From the NCBI GenBank assembly GCA_035578175.1, contig JAQMRL010000006.1, forward strand, positions 22,851,506 to 22,915,505: a stretch of 64,000 bases of DNA. The letters run 5' to 3'. This DNA comes from Catonia carolina (lineage: Eukaryota; Arthropoda; Insecta; Hemiptera; Achilidae). Shown here in pieces: positions 35,481-50,448 of this stretch; within the stretch, counting starts at the first letter, position 1; each line of letters begins with the position of its first letter. The position numbers and the translations under genes are program-made. The notes beneath the pieces were generated by a model. The model made no database searches. It saw only the letters and a program-made list of their open reading frames with translations, and was not told the DNA's origin.

Positions 35481-38400
35481 CACACACACGCATACTTGTA
35501 GGAGGTAGGTCACGGGGTACCACGCACAAAACCGTCAAAACGGGTGCTCCCCTTTAGCGTAAGTGCATTTAATTAAAATTGTAAAATTTTAGTAAAAGTT
35601 AATCTCATTACCTACAATACATGTTTGGTTTTTAATAAAAACATTTTTTCCCTGTCTGAATTTAACCGACGAAAAGGGGTACTAACGGTTTTTCTCAACG
35701 GGGAATTTCGCACTCCCAAAACGGGGAAGGCGGGAAAACAACCAAGTATGACCTTCAGGTTTCCTGAACGGCAACGTCGTGTCGCACGACGTTGCTTATC
35801 ATCGCAATGCATAAAGAAACTTCCCTTAGTTGTAGTGCAACGTATTCATTTTGTAAGATTTCCTAGCTGTGAAAGAATCCCTTATAAGTTTGTCATATTT
35901 ATCCGCCTGAAACAGAATCATACGTTGGAATTGCTTCCATCTTTACCTGAATTGCTGGATGTAAATTTTTACAATTTTATATTTTATTATTTTTTTTGGA
36001 TGTAAATTATCACAAATTTTTTATTAAAATGCCGTACAACAAGTACTTACTAGTTTTTGTACTAGCACGCGTTTCAAGGCGATAAGTTTCATCATCATCA
36101 TTATTAATATAAATCTATAACTGAAAAATTTGTTTGAAAAATTTATTTCAAGAATAAAATTAATTAGAATTAAATTTTAATTTAAAAAATTCTTGAAAAT
36201 ATTATTGTGAGTATTGCATTAATTTATTGCAATTAGTTCATTATTTATTAAGTGCATTAATTGTAGTAATTGTAGTTTATTTGTAGAATTTTATTTTGTA
36301 GTTTATAATTTGTAATAAATACTTGTAATTTTGTAAACGAATAGTTCTTTAATTATTTATCTTACCCAGATCCCGAAACGGACCTCAGCTATAAGTGTCC
36401 CAATATATTCATAAAATGTAAACATTAAGATATACATTTTTGTCAATGTCAAGAGCGAATAACACATAAATGACCGACTTTATCGGTGACCGATAAAGTC
36501 ACTTCACCGACTTTGTCGGTGAAGTACTGATATGTATACAATAGCAGTAAAGGCGCCTTCACTGCTTCATCGTACCCAAACAAACATACGTTTTTTTTAA
36601 TTGATTTTGAAAAATATAGACTGATTTAATCGTGTATCAAGTCTTTCAGTTCATCGTTGTTCGTCTAGGAACATACACCGGTATTTTTATGTAATGTGTG
36701 TTAACAAATACTTCCATTACCTATTCACATAAAAACCGCCAATTACTCTCACTGATTGATTAGTGTATCGTAGTGGAACTACTTTCAATATAGTAGTATG
36801 TAAACTGCAAAAATAGTGATCATTACGAAAATATTTTCAGTGTCTATTGTGGAATGTAAAAATTTTTAGGAGTCGCGTTAGACAGCGAACTATCTTGAGA
36901 CAGTCATACAAATTTATTTGCAATAACATTAAATAGTAGACTGTTACGCCTTAAAACGCTTAAACAAATTCTGAGCATTTATCATTACTTCTCAGTATTT
37001 ATTATGCTTACTTCATATTCTCACATTTAAAATTTGTTACATCTTAGAGATCTCTGGGAAAAGTAGATGCAGTCCTCAGGATGCAAAAATTGGCATGTTC
37101 AGGCCACATTAAAAGCAAAACAGGGTGATTCTTGTAAATCCTTTTTTAAAAAAACTAAATATTCTAAAGTTTCCATGCATTTAAACTTATGAGAGTGCAT
37201 TATTTCTGAAGGAGCATGAATATTAATTTTTTAAATATAAAATAAGAATAGCCTACTACAAAACCTTTAAAAGAATTATTAAGCAACGTAAAACAACCGG
37301 ATACGAAAAAGCACAGTACTATGTATAAGATCTTTGTATTGTGTCATGAAATTCATTTTCGCTTGTTTTGTTTTATTATTGAAAGACCTGTTTAATGGAC
37401 AATTAATAAGTTGACGTGAAGATGGACACTGGAAAATACTGACAATCAATTGCAATTACAGAGATTGTACACGTTTGGCTGGCGTGGACATTTTTGTACA
37501 GTTTTCCTTTGCACCTCCAAGCGAATGCCAAATAAGTTGCCTTTTCGCGTTCCGTGCATTAGAATAACTTTCCTGTTCTCTACCCCAATTTTCGACCTCA
37601 CATTTGTTTATTTACGTATTTTTATATTGGTGTATAGTCAATTTTTACCGGCTGAAAACAGCTTCAAAATGTTCTTTTAGCTGTAAAACCGTTAGAAATG
37701 GACAAAATTATGTACTCCAGGGTACCTATACAATGTAAAAAATTAGAATCCAAAATTTTTGTCGGGTGTAGGCCTACTGCAGGATCCTAAAAACCGTACA
37801 AACTGCAAAAATAGTGAAAAGTCAATTATACCTTGATAAAATCTAAAAAAATTCGTAGGGGTATTTTTCTCAAATGAAAATTTAATTTTAATTACAATTT
37901 TATGTATACTCTGAGAGTTTTAATTTTAAAAAGATTTAAATGTTTAAATCACGATCTTCAAGTTCAAAAAATTTCCGCAAATAGGCGCTCAGCTCAACTA
38001 TTATCCTGTACAATTTGAGCTTTTCGATGACCACATCGCGAGAAAAAATCATAACCAAAGGAACTCCATTTGTTATCCTGGCTAGGTACGGGAGGGGTAT
38101 CGGCAAACTGACCATGGGTATACTTTGTTTTGTACCCTAAGGCACCATACAGAGTGATTCACGAAGAAGCGGAGATACTTCGGAGGTGAACTACAACCAA
38201 AAATAAGATAAAAAGTTAATGTAAACATAGATCCGGAATCGCTTCGTTAGCGAGTTACAGCTGGCGAAAATGTTCGTCCGGGTTTCAGTTCCCCCGCAGA
38301 AATGAAACCCTGCAGAAATTTCTAGAGCGTTAATTCAGTTTTGAAACTAAATAGATTTCATGTAAAATGAGCTGAAAAATTGAATAACAAACCCCAGATC

Positions 38401-41400
38401 TGTAACTAGAATTGTTCTTGAGATATGACGAAATACACCAAATCTGGTCTCGAAAAACTGTTTTCTTTAAGGTTTGAAGTACCTACATTAACTTTGTTAA
38501 ATGGGTAGCAAACACGTAAAATTTTTAAACAAAACTTGTAGACAATTTAATTTTGAAGAGAATGATGTAAAATAGTCTAATAAAAAGAACAAATAAAACT
38601 CACGAAAAAAGGTTTTTATTACAGCAAAACAAAAAAAAACTGTAAACAAAAATTTCAAATCGCACAAAAAGTCCTTGTAATACTTGGTAACACTTAAAGA
38701 AAACAAAGCAAATACAAAACTTCAATTAGAGAGGTAGGCCTACTACAGTAGAAAAATTACAATTTACTACTGTACTACGAAAATTGTTCAAAATAGGCTC
38801 CACCACAGTATAAGTTATTCACCATTGTACTTAATTAAAATTGCTTCAATGGCATTGTGTATTTAATCACGTTTGTTTTGAATAAGTTCAGCAGCGTTAT
38901 GAATTCTGATCACAAACTCTTCCCTTGTTTTAACTTTTTCTTCATATACTAAAGCTTACGACATCACAGGTACCTAATAATAATCAAGAGGTGTCAAGTC
39001 AGGCGACCTTGGAGGCCAATAGATCGGTCCATCACGCCCAATCCAGTTGTTGAAAGTTTAATTTAAATGATTCCTAGTGGCTAAGGAGAAATGTGGAGCC
39101 GATCCACCTTGTTGGAAAATAAATTCACGACTTGTAAGTAGAGGAACTTATTCTAAGAGAAGTTGCAAATTATTTTGCAAGAAATTTCTTTCTTTCATGG
39201 AAATACTAATTTTTACACTGAAATTGTGTTACCAAGTATAATAAGGACTTTCTGTGTGATTTGAAATTTTTGTTGACAGTTCTGTTTTGTTTCGGTGTAA
39301 TAAAAACTTTTTTTCGTAAGTTTTGTATTTGTTTTTTATTGGCCTATTTTACACCATTCTCTTCAGAATTAAATTCTTTAGAAGTTTTGTTTAATAATTT
39401 TACATGTTGGTTACCCATTTAACAAAGTTAATGTAGGACTTCAAACCTTAAAGAAAACATTTTTTCGAGACCAAATTTGGTAGATTTTGTCAGATGTCTG
39501 AAATATTACTCTAGTTACATGTCTGGGATCTAAATTATTCAAATTTTCAGCTCATTTTACATAAAATCTATTTAGTTTCACAATTAATGTTGTTGTTGTT
39601 TAGGTCATCAGCCAAAAGGCTGGTTTAAACCTTTAGAGGTTTTACTAAGTAAAACGAGAAGTGAGGTTGTTTACCTTGCCTTTCTCACTGAGTGGAAAAG
39701 TATGCTTATCAGCATGCCAGGCCCTCCGAAAAGCACCTACCTTCCACCCTGCAAATGACACCTTCACTTCATTTACCACAAGGTCTGGCTGTATAACGAA
39801 ATTCATTGCTCTCAGAGAATTTCGTGTTCGTGAGAGGCGCATAGTACCGAGTCAGACTGTTCTGTTTTGAGTTGTCACAGTATGCTTTTATTACAATCCA
39901 TCAGTTCACACCAAATTTTGTTATAGCAACACGCTGTCTACTGTTCTGTCCATTTGTTTCGTCTATTAGTCGTCTCAAAGTTTTACCGTTTCCGTTTATG
40001 TTTATAAATTGTTTGTCGCTACTATCTTTAATATTCAAAAATGTCAAATATATCATCACGAGCTAAATTAATATTTGACTTAGCTACGAAGGAAACCATT
40101 GAAGAAGATGATAGATTCTCCAGTCCTTCTCCAGATTTAACAGAAATACAGGTTAGTACCTAACTTTTAAGTATGTAATATTAGTGTAATACATTTAATT
40201 ATCTATTTCTGTACCTAATTTCATTTTAATATAGTTCTACAACTAACAATGTTTTTTTTTAATACATTTTCTTACTGTATGCGTACATATTTTTCAAGAT
40301 TGAATTATAAAATAGGTCAATGCCTTAGTTGTTTTTAGGTACCTGTGTGTACAGATCTTCTCTTTGTGTTATAAAAATATTATCCACTGGGTACTTTTTG
40401 CAGGAATTACAACCAGACTTATACAATGAAATTATAAATTGTGAACAGAAGCCATCATATTATGAATTTAATTTGAACACAGTCACAAATGACTTCGAAG
40501 ATCAAGAACTAAATCAGGTATGTTTGACTAGTTTCTTTTACGGAATATTGTGTGAATTTTCATTAGCATAATCTTGATATTTTTAAAGCGAAAAACAGGT
40601 TGAATTGACAGCCTACTTTATTTTGATGTCGTTTATAGAAAAACATACAATAGATATTAAACACGTTGTACTTTGGAGTTTTCCTGATATGGCTGAATGG
40701 AAAAGACCGTTCTAAATTTAAATTTAATTTAAATTTTTTTAAACTCTAAAGAAGATGGTACCTCCATAACTATCAAAAGTTTAAAAGAAATTGCAACCAA
40801 AAGAAAGGTAAGAAAGAATAGTTTATATTGTAGCCTAATAATTTATAAATTAAATGGTTGGCAGGATGCAATACAAGAATTTGTTCGTAAATGATACCTA
40901 TTATATACATTTCTATATTTTCAGCAGTACAATGAAGGCAATAACCATGAAAGTTCTCAATTAATAGAGGAAATGACTGAGGATGACTTTGACAAAGATC
41001 CTAATTACGTAAATATCAGCGATAGGTCATCATCAACAACAGACAATGACGCCGATGAAGACTCTGTACTAGCTAACACATCTCAACGTATACGTGCTAA
41101 AGGTATTTCTAATCAAAACTTACTAAAATTGTTAATTGCACCCCTCAAAATGAAATTTTAGTGGCTGCTATTTATGAGCCCGATAAGGTTATGGGTACGC
41201 ATTGTACTTTATACGATATGTAGTTAAAATACCTACACACCAATAAATTATAATATACTGATTTTTAAAAAAATGCTGTCAAAAAGTTAAAAATCCCAAT
41301 CTTTTTTTATGTTTCTTATGTTCCTAAGTTCTTAACAAAACGAACACGTGTCAATGTATAAATTGATTGTGTGTATGGTGGGAAGGAGTAGTTACATTTT

Positions 41401-44400
41401 CTAAAAGTGCAGATATATTGTTACACCTACTGTGACTGCCAAAAAAAATAAAAAGGTTGGGATTGATTAGAAACTTGATAGGCGTATTTTTGTTATTTTA
41501 TATTGACATTGTATCGGATGTGATAATATTAATTTTTTTTCATAAACCCGAGCCAGATGTTTACAATAGATTTTCAAAGGTCCAGTACATACTGCATATT
41601 ATCAGAATGAGTCATCGATTAGTTTTATTATAATTTTTAGTTTTTATTTATTACGATCATCGAATGGGTTCCATAGATTACATGCAATTTGTGAGAACCA
41701 GAGCACATGATGTTTACCACAGATTACGTGCATACTATCAGAATGAAACATTGATTACAGAACAGTTCACATTTAGTTTAATTAATTTATTTATAATTAA
41801 CTTATTAAATTTATTAAGTTAAAACGATTAGTTAAATTGATTTCTACCATTTGTCACCTTAGTATTCTTTCCCCCTAATTTTGTTTTATGTAATGTATTC
41901 TTTAATACTGGACATAACAACAAGTAACCTTTAATTAATGTGAACACAAAATTATAATACTGATATTAAAAATAAATAGGTAGGCCTATAGTTCTCAAAA
42001 TTAATGATGTTTCAGGAAAGAGTAAGGCAAAGAAATGTGATAGCAGTCAGCTAACGTTGTCACCTTCAACGGCATTGGAATCTGTTCCCGACAGTGGTTC
42101 TCGTAAAAGGCTTCCAAAGCCTGTACAATGGAAGAAACATGTACGTAAACAAAACCTGAATAGTGGTAAGTCCTATATAAGTTCTACGGGCACAGCTATT
42201 CCTGAAAGACAACTAAAACCTCCCTGCAGTGAGAAATGTAGATTGAAATGTAGTTCTAAGTTTGGCGTAGAAGATCGTTTAAAAATTAAAAGTGCATTTT
42301 GGTCTATGGGTGACATAAATAAACAACGGGAATTTATAATTCGTCATTGTAAAATTGTAGAACCAAAATATCGGTATGCATGTGAAAGCAGTCACAGGTC
42401 CAAAAATTTTTCATTTTTTTTCTATAAAGAACAATAATATGATAAGAGTTTGTAAGACAATGTTTCTTGGGACATTGAGTGTAAGTAAAAGATATGTTCA
42501 TACCGCATGGCAGAAAGTACGTGATGATGGGACAGTGGAGGAAGATAAAAGAGGGAAACATCCATGTAGTAACAAAATTATACTTGAAGCAGAAGACATA
42601 AGAGAACACATTCAATCAATAGACCGAGTTCCATCTCACTATTGTCGTTCAAGGACAAAACGACAGTATGTTGATGGATCTTTAAACTTAACAAGATTGT
42701 ATGATCTTTATGTTGAGAAAGTTAAGAAACACAATGAAGACTGCATTAAAAATAATCGAATGGAGGATATTAAAAAAATTGCCAAAAACACGTTTACTCT
42801 CAGATTTTCAATCATGAATTTAATATCTCCTTTTATCAGCCAAAGAAAGATCAATGTAATTTGTGTTCCAGTTATCAACAACGTAATATCAATGACAGGG
42901 CTGAGATTCAGGTACAGTATGACCACCACATTGAAGAGAAAAATATAAGTAGGGAAGAAAAGAAAAAAGATATTGAAAATTGCGATGAGAATAAACTTAC
43001 AACAGCTGTTATTTGTTTCGACTTTGAGGCTGTTCTGTCTGTGCCTTGTGGAGAATGTTCATCATTGTACTATAAACGAAAACTCTCATGTTTTAATTTT
43101 ACTACTTTTGACATACAGTCAAAACATGGCACCTGCTTCTTCTAGACAGAGACAACAGCAAAGAAAGGAGCCAATGAAGTTAGTTCATGTCTACTGCAAT
43201 TAATTGAAAAAAAGTTAAGTATCGGTGTGACAAAATTAATTTTATACGCGGATAATTGTATTGGGCAAAATAAGAATAAAAATATTGCTGCCTTGTATTT
43301 ATATGCATTACAGAATTTCAGTAATATTGAATCAATTACACAGAAGTATCTTATTGCTGGCCACACTCAAAATGAAAATGATTCTATACATGCAGCAATC
43401 GAGAAAGAAAGGAGACGAATTATAAAAGGAGGTTCTATCACTCACCCTTCACAATTAGTATCCGTATTGAAATCTGCGAAAAAGACTGGCCACCCCTACA
43501 ATGTAATTGAAATAAACACTGACGACATTTACGACTTCAAAAAACTAGCTCTTTCTCTTGGACATAACTACAGTCAAAACTCTAATGGTCAAAAAGTGGT
43601 TTGGAATAACATTAGGGTAATGCACTTTGAAAAAAAAGCCCATTTACTATTTTTTATAAAAATAACTACAGTGATACAAGTTACATGAGTATTGATGTCC
43701 GAACAAGAACTTCGCGAAAGATGCCTAAGTTGCAACTTGAACATGCTTACTGTGATCAACAATTAATTATAAGTGATAAGAAGAAAAAAGATTTGATGTC
43801 ATTGTGCGATGAACATATTATTCCTAAAGTTCACTGGGACTATTTTAAAAGCTTACCTTCTTCAATCAACATGGAAAAAACTGTGATATAGAACTTACGT
43901 CTGAAAGTGATTAGGTCAATCAAAGGGATAAGAGTATTACTATTGTTTATTTGCGTTCACATTTTTATTAGTTGCCTAATTCTATCATTTTAAATAATGT
44001 GCCTAAGCTTAAACAAATTTTCTTAAAGTGTAGTGCTACCGTTCTACAAAATGTTTTAATATAGGCAGTGCTTTTTAAAAAAATTGTCGAATTAATTTGT
44101 CGGTTTAATTAGTTTCAATTATTACTTTGTACTCAGTGATATCGTAATTTATTAATTTTACGTTAATAATTGTATGTTGAATTTTTAATAAGGTATTGTA
44201 ATTTTGTGCATTTTAAAGTCACTGAATTTTTAAAGTTTTATTAGCACTGTAGTTATACTCTTGTAGAAAATAAACTTATGAATATTGTTTATTTTAAGTC
44301 TTTATCAATGTTTTACATTAGTTTATTTATTTATCAGTGTTTATTATACCTATGTATAAAAAAGTTTATGGAACATGTTTTTTGTCTTTAATATTGTTAT

Positions 44401-47400
44401 TGAGAAAAATGTACTAGAACACAAATTGAATTTAACATTCATTTGTTACAATTATTTATAATAATAATATTTTCCCCCCCAACAAAATTTTAGATTCAGT
44501 TCTTGTAACTAATGTTCTAGTTAAATTATAAATTCGTAAATTTTAACTATAGTTAGTACATGCTGACATAGTGTAACATGTAGGAAAGGTGAACTAAATT
44601 GTCAAAGCCATACTGTTCCAATTCAAGAAATTCAAATAAAAAATTATTTTATAGCATATCAGTCACATAAATAAAGATTTTTTTCTTGTGAATTATAAAT
44701 TTGTAGTGTTTTCATTAGTGCTGTAAGGTTTTCAGGTAGGTAATGACAAATGATTTTGTGCAACTGCATTTGAAAGTTATTACTAAATCTATTTTCCTTT
44801 ATTTCTCAAAAGTCTTGATTTTTAAATGTCACAGTCTGGTTCTGATGTATCGATGTATTGATCACATTTTTTTTAGACACAAAGTAAAACTTTACACTGA
44901 GTTGATCTGCCTCATAATTGATAGTAATATTACTGATCATAGAATGATTGCAGCTTGTCTAAATATTAAAATAAACAGAAAAACTGTTTCAAAAGAAATA
45001 AAGGTCCAGCCTTTAAACTTTAAACTTCTTTTTAGTCTACTTAAAAAAACCAATTGGAATGACGTGTATGGAAGTGATGTTTCTACAGGTTTTCAAGTGT
45101 TTTTAAATAAACTATACTTATGTATGGAAATGTCACGAAGTAGGGCTAGTCCTAAATTGAAATCGAAGTTTAAAAAAAATTACAGCCTTGGATGAACGAC
45201 GACCTCTTATTCCAAATTGATAGGAAAAATGCGTTATATAAAAGGTGCTTAAAACATCCTGATAATATGGAATTAAAAGTAGCTTATAACGCATTACAAA
45301 ATGCACTGCAAATTCAAATAAAAAGAACGAAAAATTTACATTATAGTAAATTGTTTGAAAATAATAAAAAGGATGCTAAGAAACAGTGGCAAACAATAAA
45401 CCATATCATAGGGAATGAAAAGAACCAAAGCCAAACTATCTCACTAAAAACTGAAACTGGGGTAATTGTTGATAAGCCAATGTTGGTAGCCAATATTTTT
45501 AATACTTTTTTTTGTACAGTAGCAAAAGGTCTTAGGGAACAAATAAACTTAGACATTTCTGTAATAGCCCAAAATAACGATACGCACAGAAGATTATTTA
45601 AAAAACCATGTACCAATGATAGTATGTTTTTTTACCCAACTACGAATTATGAGGTAACTAATATTATAAATTCACTTAATAATCGAAAAGCTCCCGGATT
45701 TGATAATGTTACTCCTGTAATGTTAAAGTATATATTGCCGGTTATTGTTGATATTTTGGTGTATCTTATTAATCAGAGCCTCAGCTCTGGCGTGTTTCCT
45801 GATGCATTGAAAAAACAATTGTAAAACCGTTATACAAGAAATCAGATAAATATGACCCTACTAATTATCGCCCGATTGCTCTTCTGTCAGTGTTCTCCAA
45901 GATTCTCGAGAAGGTTGTCAAAGCCAGATTAATGTGTTTTCTATCTAAACAAGAATTTTTTAGCAAAACCCAGTATGGGTTTAGGGAAGGTTTGAATACT
46001 GAGAAAGCACTACTTGATTACATGATTAATGTTTATAGTGCATTAAACGGAGGTAGCTTATGTGCTGCGATATTTGTTGACATTATGAAAGCTTTTGACA
46101 CTGTAGACCAGTGGTGTCAAACTCAATTTTGCAGAGGGCCATATATTAAATTTAGAATGTGTAGGCGGGCCAGATTCAAATAACAAAAAATGTACTGAAT
46201 TATTATAACATTTTATTTATTTAATTGTATAGTATATAAATTATTATACGGTTGTTAAAAATCATATCAAAGTTATAAAAGGTGGTAATTATTTTGGGCT
46301 CGAGGATCCAGATACCTGACTTCTCTTGTTTTTGACAAGCTCATTGATGTCAGGTAGAGATGGTGTTACTGTCTATCTCTCTCGCTTGTCTAGGCACGCG
46401 CTGCCCTTAAAATTACTTATAAATGTAGTGTGCGCATTTTAAAACTTCCGTAGAGGAATCGAGTGAAGTCTTAAAGCTCTAAAAAAACATGATTCTTCTT
46501 TCTGTGACACATTCCGATCGCGGGCCGTATTGATACAACCCGGGGGCCGGATGCGGCCCGCGGGCCGTATCTTTGACATGACTGACTGCTGTAGACCATT
46601 CTCTCCTTTTATCAAGGATGAACGATGCAGGAGTCCGAGGCTTACCACTGAACTGGTTTCGAACGTATTTGTCAAATAGAACTCAGCAAACCAAAGTAAA
46701 CAGTACCTTGAGCGAACAGGGTTCAGTTGAATTTGGTATTCCACAAGGGTCAGTGTTGTCTGGACCACTTTTTCTTATCTATGTAAATGAATTATGCAAT
46801 GGATCGTTTAAAGGTGACCTCATTGCCTTTGCAGACGATACGGCACTTTTTTATAAGGCTAACTCATTAGAACAATTGCATACCGATATGCAATCAGATT
46901 TAATGGCACTAAGATGGTGGTTCACAAGTAGCTATATGATAATGAGTCCCAAAACTAAATACAGTAAAACCTCTCTAATTCGTCACTCTCTAATTCATCA
47001 CCTTCTATAATTCGTCAGCCCTCCCCAGTTCATTATAGGAAAATATTTCTGCAGAGTTTGATATTTTCCGAAAATGAAACGCAGGTTCAAGAATTTTGGA
47101 AAAAGTATACAATCAAAGATGCTATATATAGCATATCACAAGCATGGCATAACATTTCGAAAACAACACTTAAGTCTTGTTGGAACAATCTGTGGGCTGA
47201 CCGAGAAGAAACTAGTAGCATCCGTTCTTACAATGAAACAAACAATGTCTTATCAGAATTAAAAGAAGTGTGCCAGAGTATACCTGTGACTAAAAATATT
47301 ACCGGCGAGGAATTAGTTGAATGGATAGAGCACGATGCTAACGAACTTGGGTACGAGATTTTAAGTGACAAAGAAATTGTGGCCTACGTTCAAAACAAAG

Positions 47401-50392
47401 ATTCACCTGTTGAGGAAGATAGCAACGAAGAATATGTTTCAAGCACTGAAAATATTGGTATGAATCGAGAAATAGAAGGAATGCTGACGAAGTGAATCGA
47501 ATGGTATGAGAGACAGAAAGAAGCAGAGTTATCAAAATTAATTGTAATACGACAAATTCGCCAGTTGGCTGTGGAAAAAGAAAAGAACTCGTTGGTAGAA
47601 AAGAAAATAACCCACTTTTTCAAAACATAAATTTGGCATTTTACATACATATTAGTGTAATTAAGTAATGTTTTCTAAATTTTAATGTGATTTTTTTGTA
47701 GTGTTAAGTGATACATAGTTAAAGATTCGTTTCATCGATTTTGCAAATGTATACTTTTTCGATTGTAATTTTATTTTCGGTAACGCCTACTGTGTTTTGC
47801 GTTCTACAAATTAGAAAATGTAAGTACAACCATATACAGAATTTCTGAAGTAGTATAAAACTAGATACGTAGACTAATACAAATTTACTGTAGTTATAGG
47901 ACTTAGAATTACTTATTGTGTTTATCGTTAATGTAAGTTTCATTTATGTAATTCGACTTCTATGGAACTAATATACGTACGAGTATGTTATTTGTTAACC
48001 GTTCATATCAAATTCCATAATTCGTCACTTTCTGTATTTCGTCACTCCTTCGGTCCCGAACGAGACGAATTAGAGAGGTTCCACTGTATATGTTTTTCAA
48101 TGTATCACGATCAATTCAATTTCCATTACAACTAAAGTATCACAGCCTGGCTTGTGCAGGAATTCAAACCTGTTCTTGCTCCCTATTAGAACGTGTAGAA
48201 GAAATAAAATACTTAGGACTAGTTTTGGACTCAAGAGTCACATGGAAAAATCATGTGAGCTATTTAAAACTAAAATTAATTAAATATATAAGAATATTTT
48301 ATTTATTAAGAACCGTGTGTGATATGAGTTTGTTGAAATCAGTTTACTATGCACTGGTAAATTCAAAACTTGAATATGGATTGGCCTTATGGGGTGGTGC
48401 GTATTCAACAACACTGAAGCCTATAGTCGTACTGCAAAAATATTTTATTCGTATTATATCATGGAAGGCTCAGTTAGAGCAATCTGCACCCATTTTTAAA
48501 CAATTGTCTGTTCTTCCCTTTAAGAACCTTTACGTTTATAAGGTCCTTAGAAACTTTTTTGACCGAAGTGAAAAGAGTTACGAGAACATTAATTTAAAGA
48601 AACAAATTTTAAGAAATAAATTAGAAGTAAGTGTACCTAAGCCAAATAGTAGCCATTTCATGAAATTTTATTCGTACTTAGGACCCAAATTTTATAATTT
48701 ACTGCCTACAGAAATAAAACAATGTAAAGTGCGAACGAGATTTCTGAAGAGAGTCAAGGAATTTCTATTGGGAACTGAAGATATAGATATCTTCTTTCAA
48801 GTACTTAAATAAAATGATTTTTGGAAAAGTACTAAATAGGGTTACTTTGTATCTTTATATTATCCTTTCAAAGCCTAAACTGTTTTTAGTTCAACCTCCC
48901 ATTCCAAGTTATTGAGATGTTTTAAGTTGGTCGGCCGCGGGTCTCTTTTCGCTCTGAGCGTAAATTTAAATCAACAATGATATTACCATCTCACACAGGT
49001 CATACCTCGAGATGGCAACTCTTACATAAAAAAAATAGTACAGGGTAAAACATTCTATGGTCTTCTTCTGTTGGTCCTACTACGTCTATATTGTTATTTC
49101 TTTCGCTAGATTATTCATTGTATTTGAGATCCTTTTTCATTCACGAAAACTCTATTGTTATTTTACGAAAATGGCTATCTTTTTTTTAGTCAGTCAGTAT
49201 TGTACAAACTGTTGTGAAGTTTGTATTTTGAAAGTGAAGTGATTTAGTTAAAACTAGTTAGTATATATAAATTGTATTATTTTCAATGTAGGCTAAGTTT
49301 TGTAAATAAAACACAATTATTATTGTTATTAATTAGTTATTTGTTTGTAAAACGATAACGTTTCTGATTGGTTAAGTGAGTCTTAGTTAAGTTTTAAAAC
49401 ATTTTGTTGTAAATTTTGTATATGTTATTATTTTAAAAAGTTTATAATGTAAATAGTCAATTTAAAACAAAAAAATAAATTGTATTAAAAAAGAAAACTA
49501 CTTACCACTGAATTATTTTACAAAAAAATACTTTGGAGATTTAAAAATCCCCAAGGTATATCTGGTAAATGGAATTTTCAATTACAGGATTTTATTTGTT
49601 TTATTTATTTATGTTGCTTTATTGTGTTTTTTTGAACATTATTACATTGTTCTTTTTTATTAAGTAATATTCAGTGTTTGGTTCTTAACTATGAAAGTAG
49701 TAATCAGAATATTGACAATAAAATGTTAAGTTATGTAAATTGAAGACATTGATACTAAACAATGTTTTTGTATTTTTTAATTGTATAAAGTTAACTTATC
49801 GATGATTCATCAAGCTAAAAACATTAATGATTGATTAAATTTGAATTAATTGATTAATTGATATTATTTGTGTTGTGTCCAACATTAGAACTTTTTGTTA
49901 TTATTATGTATTTAGTTCAAAATATAAAATTGTGTATTTGTATTTTCTTTCTATAATACTTATAATAACACCGGCTCTGCTGGCGGAGCGGTAACAGCAT
50001 TGATAAAGCACTTACGTGACTTCTAAAATTTAAAAAGACGATGGGAGGGGAGAGCCAATCACATTATTTAATTCAAAAATCTATTAGCCAATAAAAACTG
50101 GTTCCTCGTTCCATCGAAAAAGTGTGCGGAGGCGTGCATAGGCGTGCGAAGAGCGATTACAGCGCGGCCCTGGTGTCAAAAAATTGAACGTCGAGTGCGT
50201 AGTGTGTATGTCGCAGATACCTCAAAACGGAGAATGGTAAAATTTTTGACTTTTAGTTCACAAAATCCTTTATAGATCGTGTCTGAAGCGAAATTTAATG
50301 AAAAACAAAACGGGGCTACCCCGTCTTGCAACGGTTCCCCGTTTCGTGTTGTGCTAGCTGACGAAAGTCCCCGTTTGCTACGTCCTACAAAC

Positions 50393-50448
<56 letters not shown>

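Larger units (their letters stand above)
44780..49330 (+). mobile_element. Jockey-like LINE, 5'-truncated, with two DNA-transposon inserts
   Basis: Begins inside the endonuclease domain (CIDHIFFRH, then ITDHRMIAACLN, the SDH-type motif near 44940). The reverse transcriptase follows: NRKAPGFDNVTPVML (45688), YRPIALLSVFSKILEKV (45865), KTQYGFREGLNTEKALL, AIFVDIMKAFDTVD (motif A, 46066-46108), FGIPQGSVLSGPLF (motif B) and AFADDTALFY (motif C). After the inserts come the thumb (EEIKYLGLVLDSRVTWKNHV) and the C-terminal domain to a stop at 48812. Insertions sit at 46109-46588 and 46962-48086, both with exact target duplications. Frameshifts occur at the A8 run 45173-45180 and the A6 run near 45812. 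The 3' UTR ends near TAAATAAAACACAATTATTA. Confidence 0.9.

Noticed and set aside
35259..35513. Val/Cys-rich open frames over CA repeats (also 8134-8355, 50176-50451, 50385-50663)
   Set aside because: Translations of (CA)n; the rest of each frame is non-coding MITE sequence.
40743..40809. Third exon of the TE-like gene (GTSITIKSLKEIATKRK)
   Set aside because: Has a good donor (GTAAG), but no acceptor AG in a frame compatible with the previous phase-0 exon. Left as a possible decayed exon.
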